Assembly (NCBI RefSeq): GCF_009811555.1
Contig: NZ_BLIN01000005.1
Location: 2,551,501-2,615,500, forward strand
From: Streptomyces caniferus
GTDB lineage: Bacteria > Actinomycetota > Actinomycetes > Streptomycetales > Streptomycetaceae
Length of the DNA stretch: 64,000 bases
Reading direction: 5' to 3'
Shown: positions 52,670 to 60,373 of the stretch, piece by piece
Layout of the letters: each line of letters opens with the position of its first letter
How positions within the stretch are numbered: position 1 is the first letter of the stretch
Notes under the pieces: generated by a model
What the model was told of the DNA's origin: nothing
The model's input: the letters and a program-made list of their open reading frames with translations, nothing else
Databases searched by the model: none
Position numbers and translations under genes: made by a program

Positions 52670-53528
52670 GGGCACCAAGGCGCTCACGCACTTCACCAAG
52701 AGCTTCAACAAGGCCAACCAGAAGCTCGATCCGGCGCTGAACCCCTCCTTCGAAGGCGGCGCGCTGCTCGCCATCGACCAGGCCGGGATAAAGGCGTCAC
52801 ACGCCCTCCGGCCGCAGGGCAATCCGGACTTCCCGGCCCTGGCCTTCACCGATCCGCACTTCACCGTGCCCAAGCAGGCGGGCTGGCCGAAGTACTTCAT
52901 CGCGGACGCCGCCAGCAACCGCAAGAACGCCCGTGGCCAGAACACCCGCTGGTTCCTGGTGTTCAGCCGCAACGGCATCGACGAGCAGTGGCGTGCGGTG
53001 TATCTGGCGACGTTCGCGAACAACAAGGCGCCGGAGCTGAAGACGGACGGGGACGGCTACGCGGAGGCGGTGCCGGCCGGCGCGAAGTCCGGTCTGGCGG
53101 TCGATCCGGGCAAGCTGAGCACCACCTACGCCCACTACCTCAACACCGGCAAGGGCAACACCTTCGCCTCCGGCCCGCAGACCGACGGCTGGCGGGACCG
53201 GCGTGCCAAGGACGCCAACAAGCCCGGTCAGCGCATCATGTGGGAGGACTCGGCCGCGAGCTACCCGCCGGTGGCGCTGCGGACGACGGACGGCGGTGCG
53301 CTGGTGTTCTTCTCGACCGTCTACCACCAGCAGCAGACGTTGTTCGCCGGGGCGACGATCTCGGTCGGGAGGCTGAAGGGCCTCCTGGACGGGCCGCCGA
53401 AGAAGACCAACCGGATGCTCTTCACCACGGTCTCCGGCCAGACGGTCACGGTGCCCGCCAAGAGCGCCGGGGGGAAGGTCGAGGTCCTCAACCGGATCGA
53501 GGCGAAGACCGCGGTGAAGCCGATGTAG
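52542..53528 (+). CDS. Putative lipoprotein of unknown function, efe-linked
   Basis: A 328-residue exported protein. The signal LTSTAAALVILSGC gives a lipobox with Cys at about residue 26. The body has GALLAIDQAGIKASHAL, TRWFLVFSRNGIDEQWRAVY and ALVFFSTVYHQQQTLFAGA, a two-lobed alpha/beta pattern seen in other streptomycete lipoproteins of unknown role. AAGGAG lies 11 nt before ATG 52542. The gene begins inside efeU in another frame, so it is probably transcribed with efeOBU. Confidence 0.8.
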   Translation: MTRRSPFRVPATLTSTAAALVILSGCMTVHGEREMLPAVSKAEGTKALTHFTKSFNKANQKLDPALNPSFEGGALLAIDQAGIKASHALRPQGNPDFPALAFTDPHFTVPKQAGWPKYFIADAASNRKNARGQNTRWFLVFSRNGIDEQWRAVYLATFANNKAPELKTDGDGYAEAVPAGAKSGLAVDPGKLSTTYAHYLNTGKGNTFASGPQTDGWRDRRAKDANKPGQRIMWEDSAASYPPVALRTTDGGALVFFSTVYHQQQTLFAGATISVGRLKGLLDGPPKKTNRMLFTTVSGQTVTVPAKSAGGKVEVLNRIEAKTAVKPM

Positions 53529-53553
53529 CCGGCCGGGAAACCGCGCTCGCACA

Positions 53554-53584
53554 AAGGGCCGTCGGGGTGAACCCGGCGGCCCTT
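53554..53584. terminator. Terminator after the efe operon
   Basis: AAGGGCCGTCGGG (53554-53566) pairs with CCCGGCGGCCCTT (53572-53584), 13 bp with one G-T wobble and a GTGAA loop. It lies between the lipoprotein gene and the convergent primase-like gene. Confidence 0.75.
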
Positions 53585-53624
53585 CGGCGTGCGTACGGGG
53601 GCGGGCGGAGCGGCTGCGGTCCGC

Positions 53625-54368
53625 TCAGCGGCCGATCGGCCAGGCCGCCGCCTCGTGGTGGTGCGGCTCGCGGTCGTTGAACTCCGCGCAGGCGTCGGTG
53701 AGCGATTCCAGGAGCGTCAGCGGGTCGGGCAGGGCCAGCTCCGGGCCGCGCAGCCAGCTCACCGCGGGCTGTTCACCGGGCAGCGCCGAGGGCGGCAGCA
53801 GCGCATAGCTGCCGCGGCAGTGCCAGCGCAGCCCCGGGTGCTCGTCCATGGTCTCGGGGTGGCAGTCCAGCTCGCAGGGCCACCACTCGTCCTCGTCGTC
53901 CGGGGTGCCGCGGGTGGCGGTGAAGAAGAGCATCCGGCCGTTGTAGCCGGCGCCGCTGAGGGTGATCGGGCCGACGTCGATGCCCGCGGCGTCCAGCCGT
54001 CCCAGCGCGCTGCGGCCCGCCTCGACGGGGACGTCCAGGACGTCGTGGGTGATGCCGGTGGCGGTGATGAAGTTGGCCTGCGGGAGGGTGCGGACCCAGG
54101 CGGCGACCTTGTCGCGGTCGGTGGTGGCGACGGTCTGCCAGCCGAAGGAGATGGGGTGGCGGGCGGGGGTGGGACAGCCGATGCGTTCACAGGAACAGCC
54201 GTAGCCGGAGGGGTGCGCCGCCGGCGCCACGGGGAAGCCCGCATCGGCCGCCGCCAGCAGCAGGTCCTCGCGGCTGCGCGCAGCCGCTGATCCCGTGTCC
54301 GTATCGCCGCCGTCCGATCCGCTCTTCGGCCGGCGCAGCCACTGGGAGAACCTGCTCTTGCGTTCCAT
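53625..54368 (-). CDS. Prim-pol-like (bifunctional primase/polymerase N-terminal) protein
   Basis: A 247-residue soluble protein. The segment DLLLAAADAGFPVAPAAHPS, a Cys pair region GYGCSCERIGCPTPARHP and WPCELDCHPETMDEHPGLRW resemble the prim-pol domain found in actinobacterial primase/polymerase-like proteins, but there is no helicase domain. Polymerase activity is unproven; the key acidic residues are not clear by eye. It is chromosomal, with no phage genes around. Confidence 0.65.
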   Translation of the reverse strand: MERKSRFSQWLRRPKSGSDGGDTDTGSAAARSREDLLLAAADAGFPVAPAAHPSGYGCSCERIGCPTPARHPISFGWQTVATTDRDKVAAWVRTLPQANFITATGITHDVLDVPVEAGRSALGRLDAAGIDVGPITLSGAGYNGRMLFFTATRGTPDDEDEWWPCELDCHPETMDEHPGLRWHCRGSYALLPPSALPGEQPAVSWLRGPELALPDPLTLLESLTDACAEFNDREPHHHEAAAWPIGR

Positions 54369-54530
54369 CTATCCCCTCACTTCGAGCGGTGGTCTGGGAT
54401 CAATGCTGCCACCATCCTGCGCCTCGGGTGACCGGTGTGGGGATCCGGGGTGAACGAAGGGCATACCAATACCGGCAATTCAGGTCATCGACGACAGAGT
54501 GCCGCGGTCGCACCCGGCCGCCGGGTGCGT

Positions 54531-55127
54531 TCAGTCGCGTGGCCGCAGTCCGCGCAGCACCTGGTCGACAAGGGTGTCGACATAGTCGTAGGTCAATTCG
54601 CCGGTCCGCATCAGCCAGCGCTGTGAGAAGGGACTCAGCACCATCTCCGCGGCGATCCGCACATCGACGTCGGCGGCCACCTCGCCCGCCTCCTGGGCCG
54701 CCCGCAGCCGGTCGACATAGACGCTGATACCGGGCTCCAGCAGCCTGGCGACGAAGGTGCGGGAGAGCCCCTCGTCGTTCGCGCCGGCCACCGCGAGGGC
54801 GCGGTAGGGCGCCTGGAAGGCCGGGTCGTTGAATTCGTCCGCGGTCGCCCGCAGCACGAACTTCAGGTCCGCTGCCAGGTCACCGGTGTCCGGGAGGCCC
54901 GCCGCGTAGTCGTCCACGCCGTCGGTGAAGGCATCCAGCAGGACGGCGGCCTTGGAGGGCCACCAGCGGTAGATCGTCTGCTTGCCGACCCCGGCCCGGG
55001 AGGCGATGCCTTCGATCGTGAGCTTGTCGTAACCGACCTCGCCGACGAGGGCGAGGGCGGCATCGAAGATCGCCCGGCGGGAGCGTTCGCTGCGGCGGGA
55101 GGAGTCGGGGGCTGCTTTGTCGGCCAT
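54531..55127 (-). CDS. TetR-family regulator with multi-operator promoter
   Basis: A 198-residue regulator. The helix-turn-helix IEGIASRAGVGKQTIYRWWP lies at about residues 40-60; the C-terminal domain has the TetR_C form (ADEFNDPAFQAPYRALA). It is divergently oriented to the DUF6243 gene, with three CGAGACG-N3-CGTCTCG-type sites just upstream of its ATG, so strong autoregulation is likely. Other targets unknown. Confidence 0.92.
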   Translation of the reverse strand: MADKAAPDSSRRSERSRRAIFDAALALVGEVGYDKLTIEGIASRAGVGKQTIYRWWPSKAAVLLDAFTDGVDDYAAGLPDTGDLAADLKFVLRATADEFNDPAFQAPYRALAVAGANDEGLSRTFVARLLEPGISVYVDRLRAAQEAGEVAADVDVRIAAEMVLSPFSQRWLMRTGELTYDYVDTLVDQVLRGLRPRD

Positions 55128-55152
55128 ACGGCGGAGTCTAACGAGAGGGAGG

Positions 55153-55224
55153 CGAGACGTATCGTCTTGACGAGACGAGCCGTCTCGTTCATAGTGGACC
55201 GAAGAAGCGAGACGGACCGTCTCG
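55153..55224. promoter_or_regulatory. Array of three TetR operators
   Basis: Box 1 CGAGACG-TAT-CGTCTTG (55153-55169), box 2 CGAGACG-AGC-CGTCTCG (55171-55187) and box 3 CGAGACG-GAC-CGTCTCG (55208-55224). Boxes 2 and 3 are perfect. Centres are 18 and 37 bp apart. They lie between the TetR gene and the DUF6243 gene. Confidence 0.8.
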
Positions 55225-55266
55225 TTTCTTCGCAGGGAATTCGAGGGGAAGAGGAAGGGAAACTCC

Positions 55267-55443
55267 ATGAGCAAGGGAAACGCGGGAGGAATGCTCGGGG
55301 TCGGCGGCACCCGTACCAAGCTCTCGCGCGGTGCGCTGCGCGGCGGCGGGGGCGCGGACCACGGCGGCCGGGGGCGGCCCGACGCCCAGGAGCGGCGGCG
55401 TGAGCTGGTGCGCAAGTTCCAGGAGCGGGCTCGGGAGGAGTGA
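55267..55443 (+). CDS. DUF6243-type small protein
   Basis: A 58-residue basic protein: MLGVGGTRTKLSRGALRGGG near the start, then RRRELVRKFQERAREE. The pattern LGVGG-R-KLSR is the mark of small streptomycete DUF6243 proteins of unknown function. AAGGGA precedes the ATG at 55267. It is transcribed from the region with three TetR operators, so it is probably under that regulator. Confidence 0.75.
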   Translation: MSKGNAGGMLGVGGTRTKLSRGALRGGGGADHGGRGRPDAQERRRELVRKFQERAREE

Positions 55444-55546
55444 GCGGGGCGTGCGGCGGGGCGCGCCGTGACGGGGCGGGGCGGGACGTGGGCCACTCGA
55501 ACGGTTCAGGGGCCGCGGCGCCGGGGCTTCGTGCGGCGGACGATGT

Positions 55547-55578
55547 GGGGGCGCGTACGGGATTCCGTACGCGCCCCC
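55547..55578. terminator. Perfect 14-bp hairpin before the dimethylargininase gene
   Basis: GGGGGCGCGTACGG (55547-55560) pairs perfectly with CCGTACGCGCCCCC (55565-55578) through GATT. It can terminate the DUF6243 transcript; it also lies 26 bp before the TTG start at 55605 and could attenuate it. Confidence 0.65.
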
Positions 55579-55604
55579 AGTGCCTTGACCGTGAGGAGCC
55601 CTCC

Positions 55605-56453
55605 TTGCGTATCCCCCGGCGCAGCGCCACCCCCCGCCGCTACCTGATGTGCCCGCCGACGCACTTCCGGGTCAGCTACTCCATCAACCCGTGGATGAAC
55701 CCCGACAAGCCCGTCGACCCCGCCCTCGCGTACGCCCAGTGGGAGGACCTGCGCGACCGCTACCGCGCGCTCGGCCACCGCGTCGAGGAGCTGACGCCGG
55801 TCCCCGAACTCCCCGACATGGTCTTCGCCGCCAACGGCGCCACCGTCGTGGACGGGCGGGTGCTCGGCGCCCGGTTCGCCTTCACCGAGCGGCACGGCGA
55901 GGCCGCGGTGCACGCCCGGTGGTACCGCGACCACGGCTTCACCGACGTCCGCGTACCGCAGCACGTCAACGAGGGCGAGGGCGACTTCGCCGTCACCGCC
56001 TCCTGGGTCCTGGCCGGCCGCGGCTTCCGCAGCAGTCCGCTCTCGCACGCGGAGGCCCAGGAGTACTTCGCCCGCCCGGTGATCGGCCTCGATCTGGTCG
56101 ACCCGCGCTACTACCACCTCGATACGGCGCTGTGCGTGCTCGACGGCGGCAGCCGGGAGCCGGGCGGCCCCGCGGCGGAGATCATGTACTACCCCGGCGC
56201 GTTCTCCGCCGGGAGCCGGGCGGTGCTGGCCCGGCTGTTCCCCGAGGCGCTGATCGCCGACGCGGCCGATGCGGCGGCGTTCGGGTTGAACGCGGTGTCC
56301 GACGGCCGGCATGTGCTGTTGCCGCAGGCGGCGGTGGGGCTCTTCGAGCCGCTGCGGGAGCGGGGGTACGAGCCGGTCGGGATGGATGTGGCCGAGCTGA
56401 TGAAGGGTGGGGGGAGTGTGAAGTGTGTGACGGGTGAGTTGCGGGTGGGGTGA
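55605..56453 (+). CDS. ddaH: Dimethylargininase / amidinotransferase-fold hydrolase
   Basis: A 282-residue enzyme of the DDAH type, hydrolysing methylated arginines to citrulline (or acting on a related amidine). Substrate residues lie in YSINPWMNPDKPVD and MVFAANGATVV, the catalytic His in YYHLDTALCVLDGG and the nucleophilic Cys in GGSVKCVTGELR near the C-terminus. The TTG start has GAGGAG 7 nt upstream and gives the family N-terminus PRRYLMCPPTHFRV; upstream frame continuation is not conserved. Confidence 0.9.
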   Translation: MRIPRRSATPRRYLMCPPTHFRVSYSINPWMNPDKPVDPALAYAQWEDLRDRYRALGHRVEELTPVPELPDMVFAANGATVVDGRVLGARFAFTERHGEAAVHARWYRDHGFTDVRVPQHVNEGEGDFAVTASWVLAGRGFRSSPLSHAEAQEYFARPVIGLDLVDPRYYHLDTALCVLDGGSREPGGPAAEIMYYPGAFSAGSRAVLARLFPEALIADAADAAAFGLNAVSDGRHVLLPQAAVGLFEPLRERGYEPVGMDVAELMKGGGSVKCVTGELRVG

Positions 56454-56759
56454 ATCCCACGTCGTTGGGTGCGGCGCCGTGGTGGGTTTCCGGGGTTCGC
56501 CTTCGGCGGGTGGGGGTGGCTTGTTTCGGTGGCTGTGGCCTGTGCCCCGTGGTCGTGGGCGCTGCCCCTGCCCCGTGGGTGGTGCGGTGCCGTGGGCTGT
56601 CGCCCCGTCTCCGTGGCCTGTGGCCCTGCCCGGTGGGTGGTGCGGTGCCGTGGAGGCCCGCAGGCCGGTGGGAGGGAAGGGCCGACACCGCTCCCCTCCG
56701 TTCCCGGCGTCTCGCGTCCATGTGGGGCCGCGGCCGGTGGGGGTGGAGTCAGGAGGGGG
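56454..56759. other. Low-complexity gap with a duplicated GT-rich unit
   Basis: 306 bp between convergent genes. The unit GTGGGTGGTGCGGTGCCGTG occurs twice, at about 56575 and 56633, among CCCCGTGG-type words. It is strand-asymmetric and T/G-rich on the plus strand. I see no gene or simple terminator. Confidence 0.5.
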
Positions 56760-57749
56760 TCAGGACCAGGCGTCGCCCCAGGCGGCGTCACGGGCCTGGC
56801 GGTAGTGGGTGCCGTGGCGCTTGGTCACGGTGGTGCGCTGGAGGCCGTCCTGTGTGGTGCACAGGTCCAGGAGGACCTGGCCCTTGCGGAGTTGGGGTTT
56901 GCGGGTGATGCGGGCGGGGGCGGGAGTGGCGTCGAGGGTGGTGGCGGCGACGTAGCTGAACTTTTCGTCCTCGTACGGGAGGGAGCCGCCCTTGACCTGG
57001 CGGTGGAGGGAGGAGCGGCTGACCCGGGCGGCGAAGTGGCACCAGTCTCCCCCAGCTACCGCTGGGGGCGCCCCCACTCCCTGGACAAGCGGGACGATGG
57101 GGCAGGTGCCGCTGTGCGGGCAGGGGGCGACGATGCGCAGGCCGGCCTCGGTGAGCTGGGTGCGGGCCTCGCGGATGCGGAGGTAGCCGTCGGGGGTGCC
57201 GGGTTCGATCAGGACGACGACGGTCGCCGCTTCGGCCGCGGCGGCGACGACGGCGCGGCGGGCCTCGGGGCGGAGCTCGCCCAGGACGTAGGAGACGGTG
57301 ACCAGGTCCGTGCCGGCGGGGACGGACAGGCCCTCGCCGATGATCTGCCGCCGCCATTCGGTGTCGGGCAGGGTCTTGGCGGCCAGTTCCCGGCCGAGGT
57401 CGAGGGCGGGCTGCGCCCAGTCCAGGACGGTGCTGCGGTGGCCTTCCCAGGTGGCCGCGGCGGCCCAGGTGGCGGCGCCGGTGCCGCCCCCGACGTCGAC
57501 ATGGGTGGCCGGGGACCAGTCGGGGACCCGGGCGGCGAACGCGGCCAGCGCGGCCCGTACCGCCTCGAAGGTCGCGGGCATCCGGTAGGCGGCGTACGCG
57601 GCGACATCGGCACGGTCCCGCAGGACCGGGGCGTCGGTGGGGGTGGTCCCCCGGTAGTTGGTGATCAGCCGCTCCACGGCCTGCGCGGCCTGTTTGGGCG
57701 GCAGGCCGTCGAGCAGGCCCGCCAGCGCGGCGCGCAGTTCCTCTTGCAT
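56760..57749 (-). CDS. Rsm22-family ribosomal methyltransferase-like protein
   Basis: A 329-residue member of the Rsm22/METTL17 family, linked to small-subunit ribosome assembly. The SAM fold starts THVDVGGGTGAATWAAA (about residue 88). Cysteines that bind an Fe-S cluster in relatives appear as CPHSGTC, DWCHF and LLDLC. Between the second and third is an extra segment, VQGVGAPPAVAG, encoded by a small palindromic repeat (57047-57077). Bacterial function is uncertain. Confidence 0.85.
   Translation of the reverse strand: MQEELRAALAGLLDGLPPKQAAQAVERLITNYRGTTPTDAPVLRDRADVAAYAAYRMPATFEAVRAALAAFAARVPDWSPATHVDVGGGTGAATWAAAATWEGHRSTVLDWAQPALDLGRELAAKTLPDTEWRRQIIGEGLSVPAGTDLVTVSYVLGELRPEARRAVVAAAAEAATVVVLIEPGTPDGYLRIREARTQLTEAGLRIVAPCPHSGTCPIVPLVQGVGAPPAVAGGDWCHFAARVSRSSLHRQVKGGSLPYEDEKFSYVAATTLDATPAPARITRKPQLRKGQVLLDLCTTQDGLQRTTVTKRHGTHYRQARDAAWGDAWS
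57047..57077 (-). repeat. Small palindromic repeat, copy 2, in frame within the Rsm22-type gene
   Basis: On the minus strand the unit reads GTGGGGGCGCCCCC, AGCGGT, then AGCTGGGGGAG, a shorter relative of the copies at 47250 and 62574. It keeps the reading frame open and encodes about 10-12 extra residues in the protein. Confidence 0.65.
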
Positions 57750-57789
57750 GGGGGAAATTCTACGGGGCTCCGCGGCGGGCCCTGCCGGG

Positions 57790-58866
57790 TCAGGTGGCGC
57801 GGGAGACCGCGCGGGCCAGCCGGGTGGCGGCCGCGGCGCGCGGGGCGCTGCCGCCGTCGCGGCGGCGGGGGTGGACGGTGTTGGCGAGGAGGACGAGGAA
57901 GGTGTCGGTGGCGCGGTCGAGGACCAGGCTGGTGCCGGTGAAGCCGGTGTGCCCCGCCGCGCCGCGGCCCGCCAACTCGCCCATGAAATACGGCTGGTCG
58001 ACGCCGAAGCCGAGGCCGGGAGGGTCGAGGAGGGCGGCGACGGCGTGCGGGGCGAGGATCCGGGTGGTGCCGTAGGCGCCGCCGTTGAGCAGGGTGCGGC
58101 ACAGCACGGCCAGGTCCTGGGCGGTGGAGAAGAGACCCGCGTGGCCGGCCACCCCGCCCAGCGCCCAGGCGTTCTCGTCGTGCACCTCGCCGCGGACCAT
58201 GCCGCGGTCCGCCTTGGCCCAGGGCCGCCGCTGGTCCTCGGTCGCCGCCACGCCCTGCGGCGCCAGCGGGCCGTAGGAGGTGCTGGACATGCCCAGCGGG
58301 CCGGTGATGCCGTCGCGGATCAGGGCGTCGAGCCGGTGCCCGGTGCGCTGCTCCAGGATCAGCTGGAGGGCGATGAGGTTGAGGTCCGAGTAGCGGTGCC
58401 CGGCGCCGGGGCCGCCGCTGGGGGCCGCCGCCTCCGCCCACAGGAGCGCCAGTTGGGCGGTGCGGGTCCGGTGGTCGTGGAAGGGCAGCTCGGGGGCGAG
58501 GCCGGAGGTGTGGGTGAGGAGCTGCCGTACGGTGATGCCGGGGGCGAAGGCGGGCAGATCGGCGCGGACCTCGTCGTCGAGGGCCAGCCGGCCGCGTTCG
58601 GTCTGCTGGACCGCGGCGATGGCGGTGAAGAGCTTGCTGAGCGAGGCGAGGTCGAAGACCGTGCCGACCCGCATCGGCTCCCACAGGTCGCGGGGCAGAT
58701 CGACGCCGCGATCGCGCTCGGGGTCGTGGGCCCGGTAGCGCAGGGCCCAGCCCGCGGCGGCCTCGGCCGCGACGACGGGACCGCGGCCGGCCAGGACGAC
58801 GACTCCGGGGGCCCAGGGCGGACGCCCGTCGGGCAGTGCCCGCACGCCGCGGACCAGCCGCTCCAT
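57790..58866 (-). CDS. Serine hydrolase, class C beta-lactamase fold
   Basis: A 358-residue protein of the beta-lactamase/DD-peptidase clan. Motifs are SLSK (SxxK, catalytic Ser, about residue 75), YSDLN (Y-x-N) and HTGFTG (third motif, KTG equivalent). No signal peptide, so probably a cytoplasmic esterase-like enzyme. Family-like residues continue in frame upstream of ATG 58866 (APRLTYGTPARAGLDPA), back to a CTG at 58926 that overlaps the MFS stop, so the true start may be earlier. Confidence 0.85.
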   Translation of the reverse strand: MERLVRGVRALPDGRPPWAPGVVVLAGRGPVVAAEAAAGWALRYRAHDPERDRGVDLPRDLWEPMRVGTVFDLASLSKLFTAIAAVQQTERGRLALDDEVRADLPAFAPGITVRQLLTHTSGLAPELPFHDHRTRTAQLALLWAEAAAPSGGPGAGHRYSDLNLIALQLILEQRTGHRLDALIRDGITGPLGMSSTSYGPLAPQGVAATEDQRRPWAKADRGMVRGEVHDENAWALGGVAGHAGLFSTAQDLAVLCRTLLNGGAYGTTRILAPHAVAALLDPPGLGFGVDQPYFMGELAGRGAAGHTGFTGTSLVLDRATDTFLVLLANTVHPRRRDGGSAPRAAAATRLARAVSRAT

Positions 58867-58922
58867 ACAGGCGGGGTCCAGTCCCGCCCGGGCCGGCGTG
58901 CCGTAGGTGAGTCTCGGTGCGT

Positions 58923-60260
58923 TCAGAGCGTGGTCCTCTCGCCGGCCGTGCTCCCGTTGTGCTCCCCCCTACGCTGCCACGGGCGGCACATTCCCAGGAA
59001 GCTCACGAGCGCCAATATGGCGCAGGAGAGCTGTACGAGGGCCATCGGCAGGGCCGTCCGCTCGCCCGCGATGCCCACCAGCGGGGAGGCCACCGAGCCG
59101 AGCAGGAAGGTGGAGGTGCCCAGCAGCGCGGAGGCGGAGCCGGCCGCGTGCGGGGTGCGCAGCAGCGCCAGGGTGTTGGTGCTCGGCATGACCAGGCCCA
59201 TCGCCGCCATGAGGACGAAGAGGCCGGCGGCCACCGGGACCAGGCCGGGGCGGCCGAGGACGCCGGAGGACATCACCAGCAGGGCGGCCGCGGCGAGCGC
59301 GATCACGGCCAGTCCGGTGCCGAGCACCTTGTCGAGGCCGACCCGGCCGACCAGCACCTTGCCGTTGAACTGGCCGACGAGCACCAGGCCGACGGAGTTG
59401 ATGCCGAAGAGCAGGCTGAAGGTCTGCGGGGAGGCGCCGTAGATCTCCTGGATCACGAACGGCGAGGCGGAGATGTAGGCGAAGAGGGCGGCGAAGGCGA
59501 AGGCGCCGACGAGGAGGTAGCCGGAGAAGGCCCGGTCGGCGAGCAGATCGCGCATGGTGCGCAGGGTCTGGCCGAGGCCGCCGGAGTGGCGGCGGGCGGG
59601 CGGCAGGGTCTCGTCGAGCCTGCGCCACACCAGGAGGGTGAGCGCCACCCCGACGACGGTGAGGACGACGAACACGCCGCGCCAGTCGGTGACCTGGAGG
59701 ATCTGGCCGCCGATGAGCGGGGCGACGACCGGTGCCGCTCCGGAGATCAGCATCAGGGTGGAGAAGAAGCGGGCCATCGCCACGCCGTCGTACAGATCGC
59801 GGACCACCGCCCGCGCGATGACGATGCCGGCCGACCCCGCCAGGCCCTGCAACAGGCGGCAGGCGATGAGGAGTTCGGCGGTGGGGGCGAACGCGCACAG
59901 GGCGGTCGCCAGGATGTAGATCACCATGCCGGCCAGCAGCGGGCGGCGGCGGCCCCACTTGTCGCTCATCGGGCCGACGATCATCTGGCCGAGCGCCATG
60001 CCCGCCAGGCAGGTGGTCAGGGTGAGCTGGACGGTGGCGGCCGGGCTGTGCAGGGCGGCGGTGACCTGCGGCAGGGCCGGCAGATACATGTCCATGGAGA
60101 GCGGCGGGACCGCCGTGAGTCCGCCGAGGACGAGGGTGACCAGGAGGCTGGTGCGGCGGGACGCGACGGGTGCAGCCGGTGCTGCTGCCGCGTCCCGCTC
60201 GGCTATTGCGGGGAGGTCCTTGGGATCGGCCGCGCCGGACTCCGTCATCTGTGTCTCCAT
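58923..60260 (-). CDS. MFS transporter, Bcr/CflA family
   Basis: A 445-residue, 12-helix drug exporter of the Bcr/CflA type. It has LGGLTAVPPLSMDMYLPALP, motif A GPMSDKWGRRRPLLAG and LLQGLAGSAGIVIARAVVRD, characteristic of the family (bicyclomycin and chloramphenicol efflux in relatives). The next gene (serine hydrolase) overlaps or follows closely, so they are probably one unit. Confidence 0.93.
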   Translation of the reverse strand: METQMTESGAADPKDLPAIAERDAAAAPAAPVASRRTSLLVTLVLGGLTAVPPLSMDMYLPALPQVTAALHSPAATVQLTLTTCLAGMALGQMIVGPMSDKWGRRRPLLAGMVIYILATALCAFAPTAELLIACRLLQGLAGSAGIVIARAVVRDLYDGVAMARFFSTLMLISGAAPVVAPLIGGQILQVTDWRGVFVVLTVVGVALTLLVWRRLDETLPPARRHSGGLGQTLRTMRDLLADRAFSGYLLVGAFAFAALFAYISASPFVIQEIYGASPQTFSLLFGINSVGLVLVGQFNGKVLVGRVGLDKVLGTGLAVIALAAAALLVMSSGVLGRPGLVPVAAGLFVLMAAMGLVMPSTNTLALLRTPHAAGSASALLGTSTFLLGSVASPLVGIAGERTALPMALVQLSCAILALVSFLGMCRPWQRRGEHNGSTAGERTTL

Positions 60261-60373
60261 GGGTCATCGAGGGCTGCACCATGGTGTCATGCACAAGGCG
60301 GCTCCCGGCGGGTTCCGGGGCCCTCCATTGGACGGAGGCAGAACGACGGAGGTCCTAGGCCGGAGGTCCCGGA

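Noticed and set aside
53625..54368. Prim-pol-like gene as sign of a prophage or plasmid
   Set aside because: No integrase, att site, replication or phage structural genes around; short prim-pol-like genes are common in streptomycete chromosomes.
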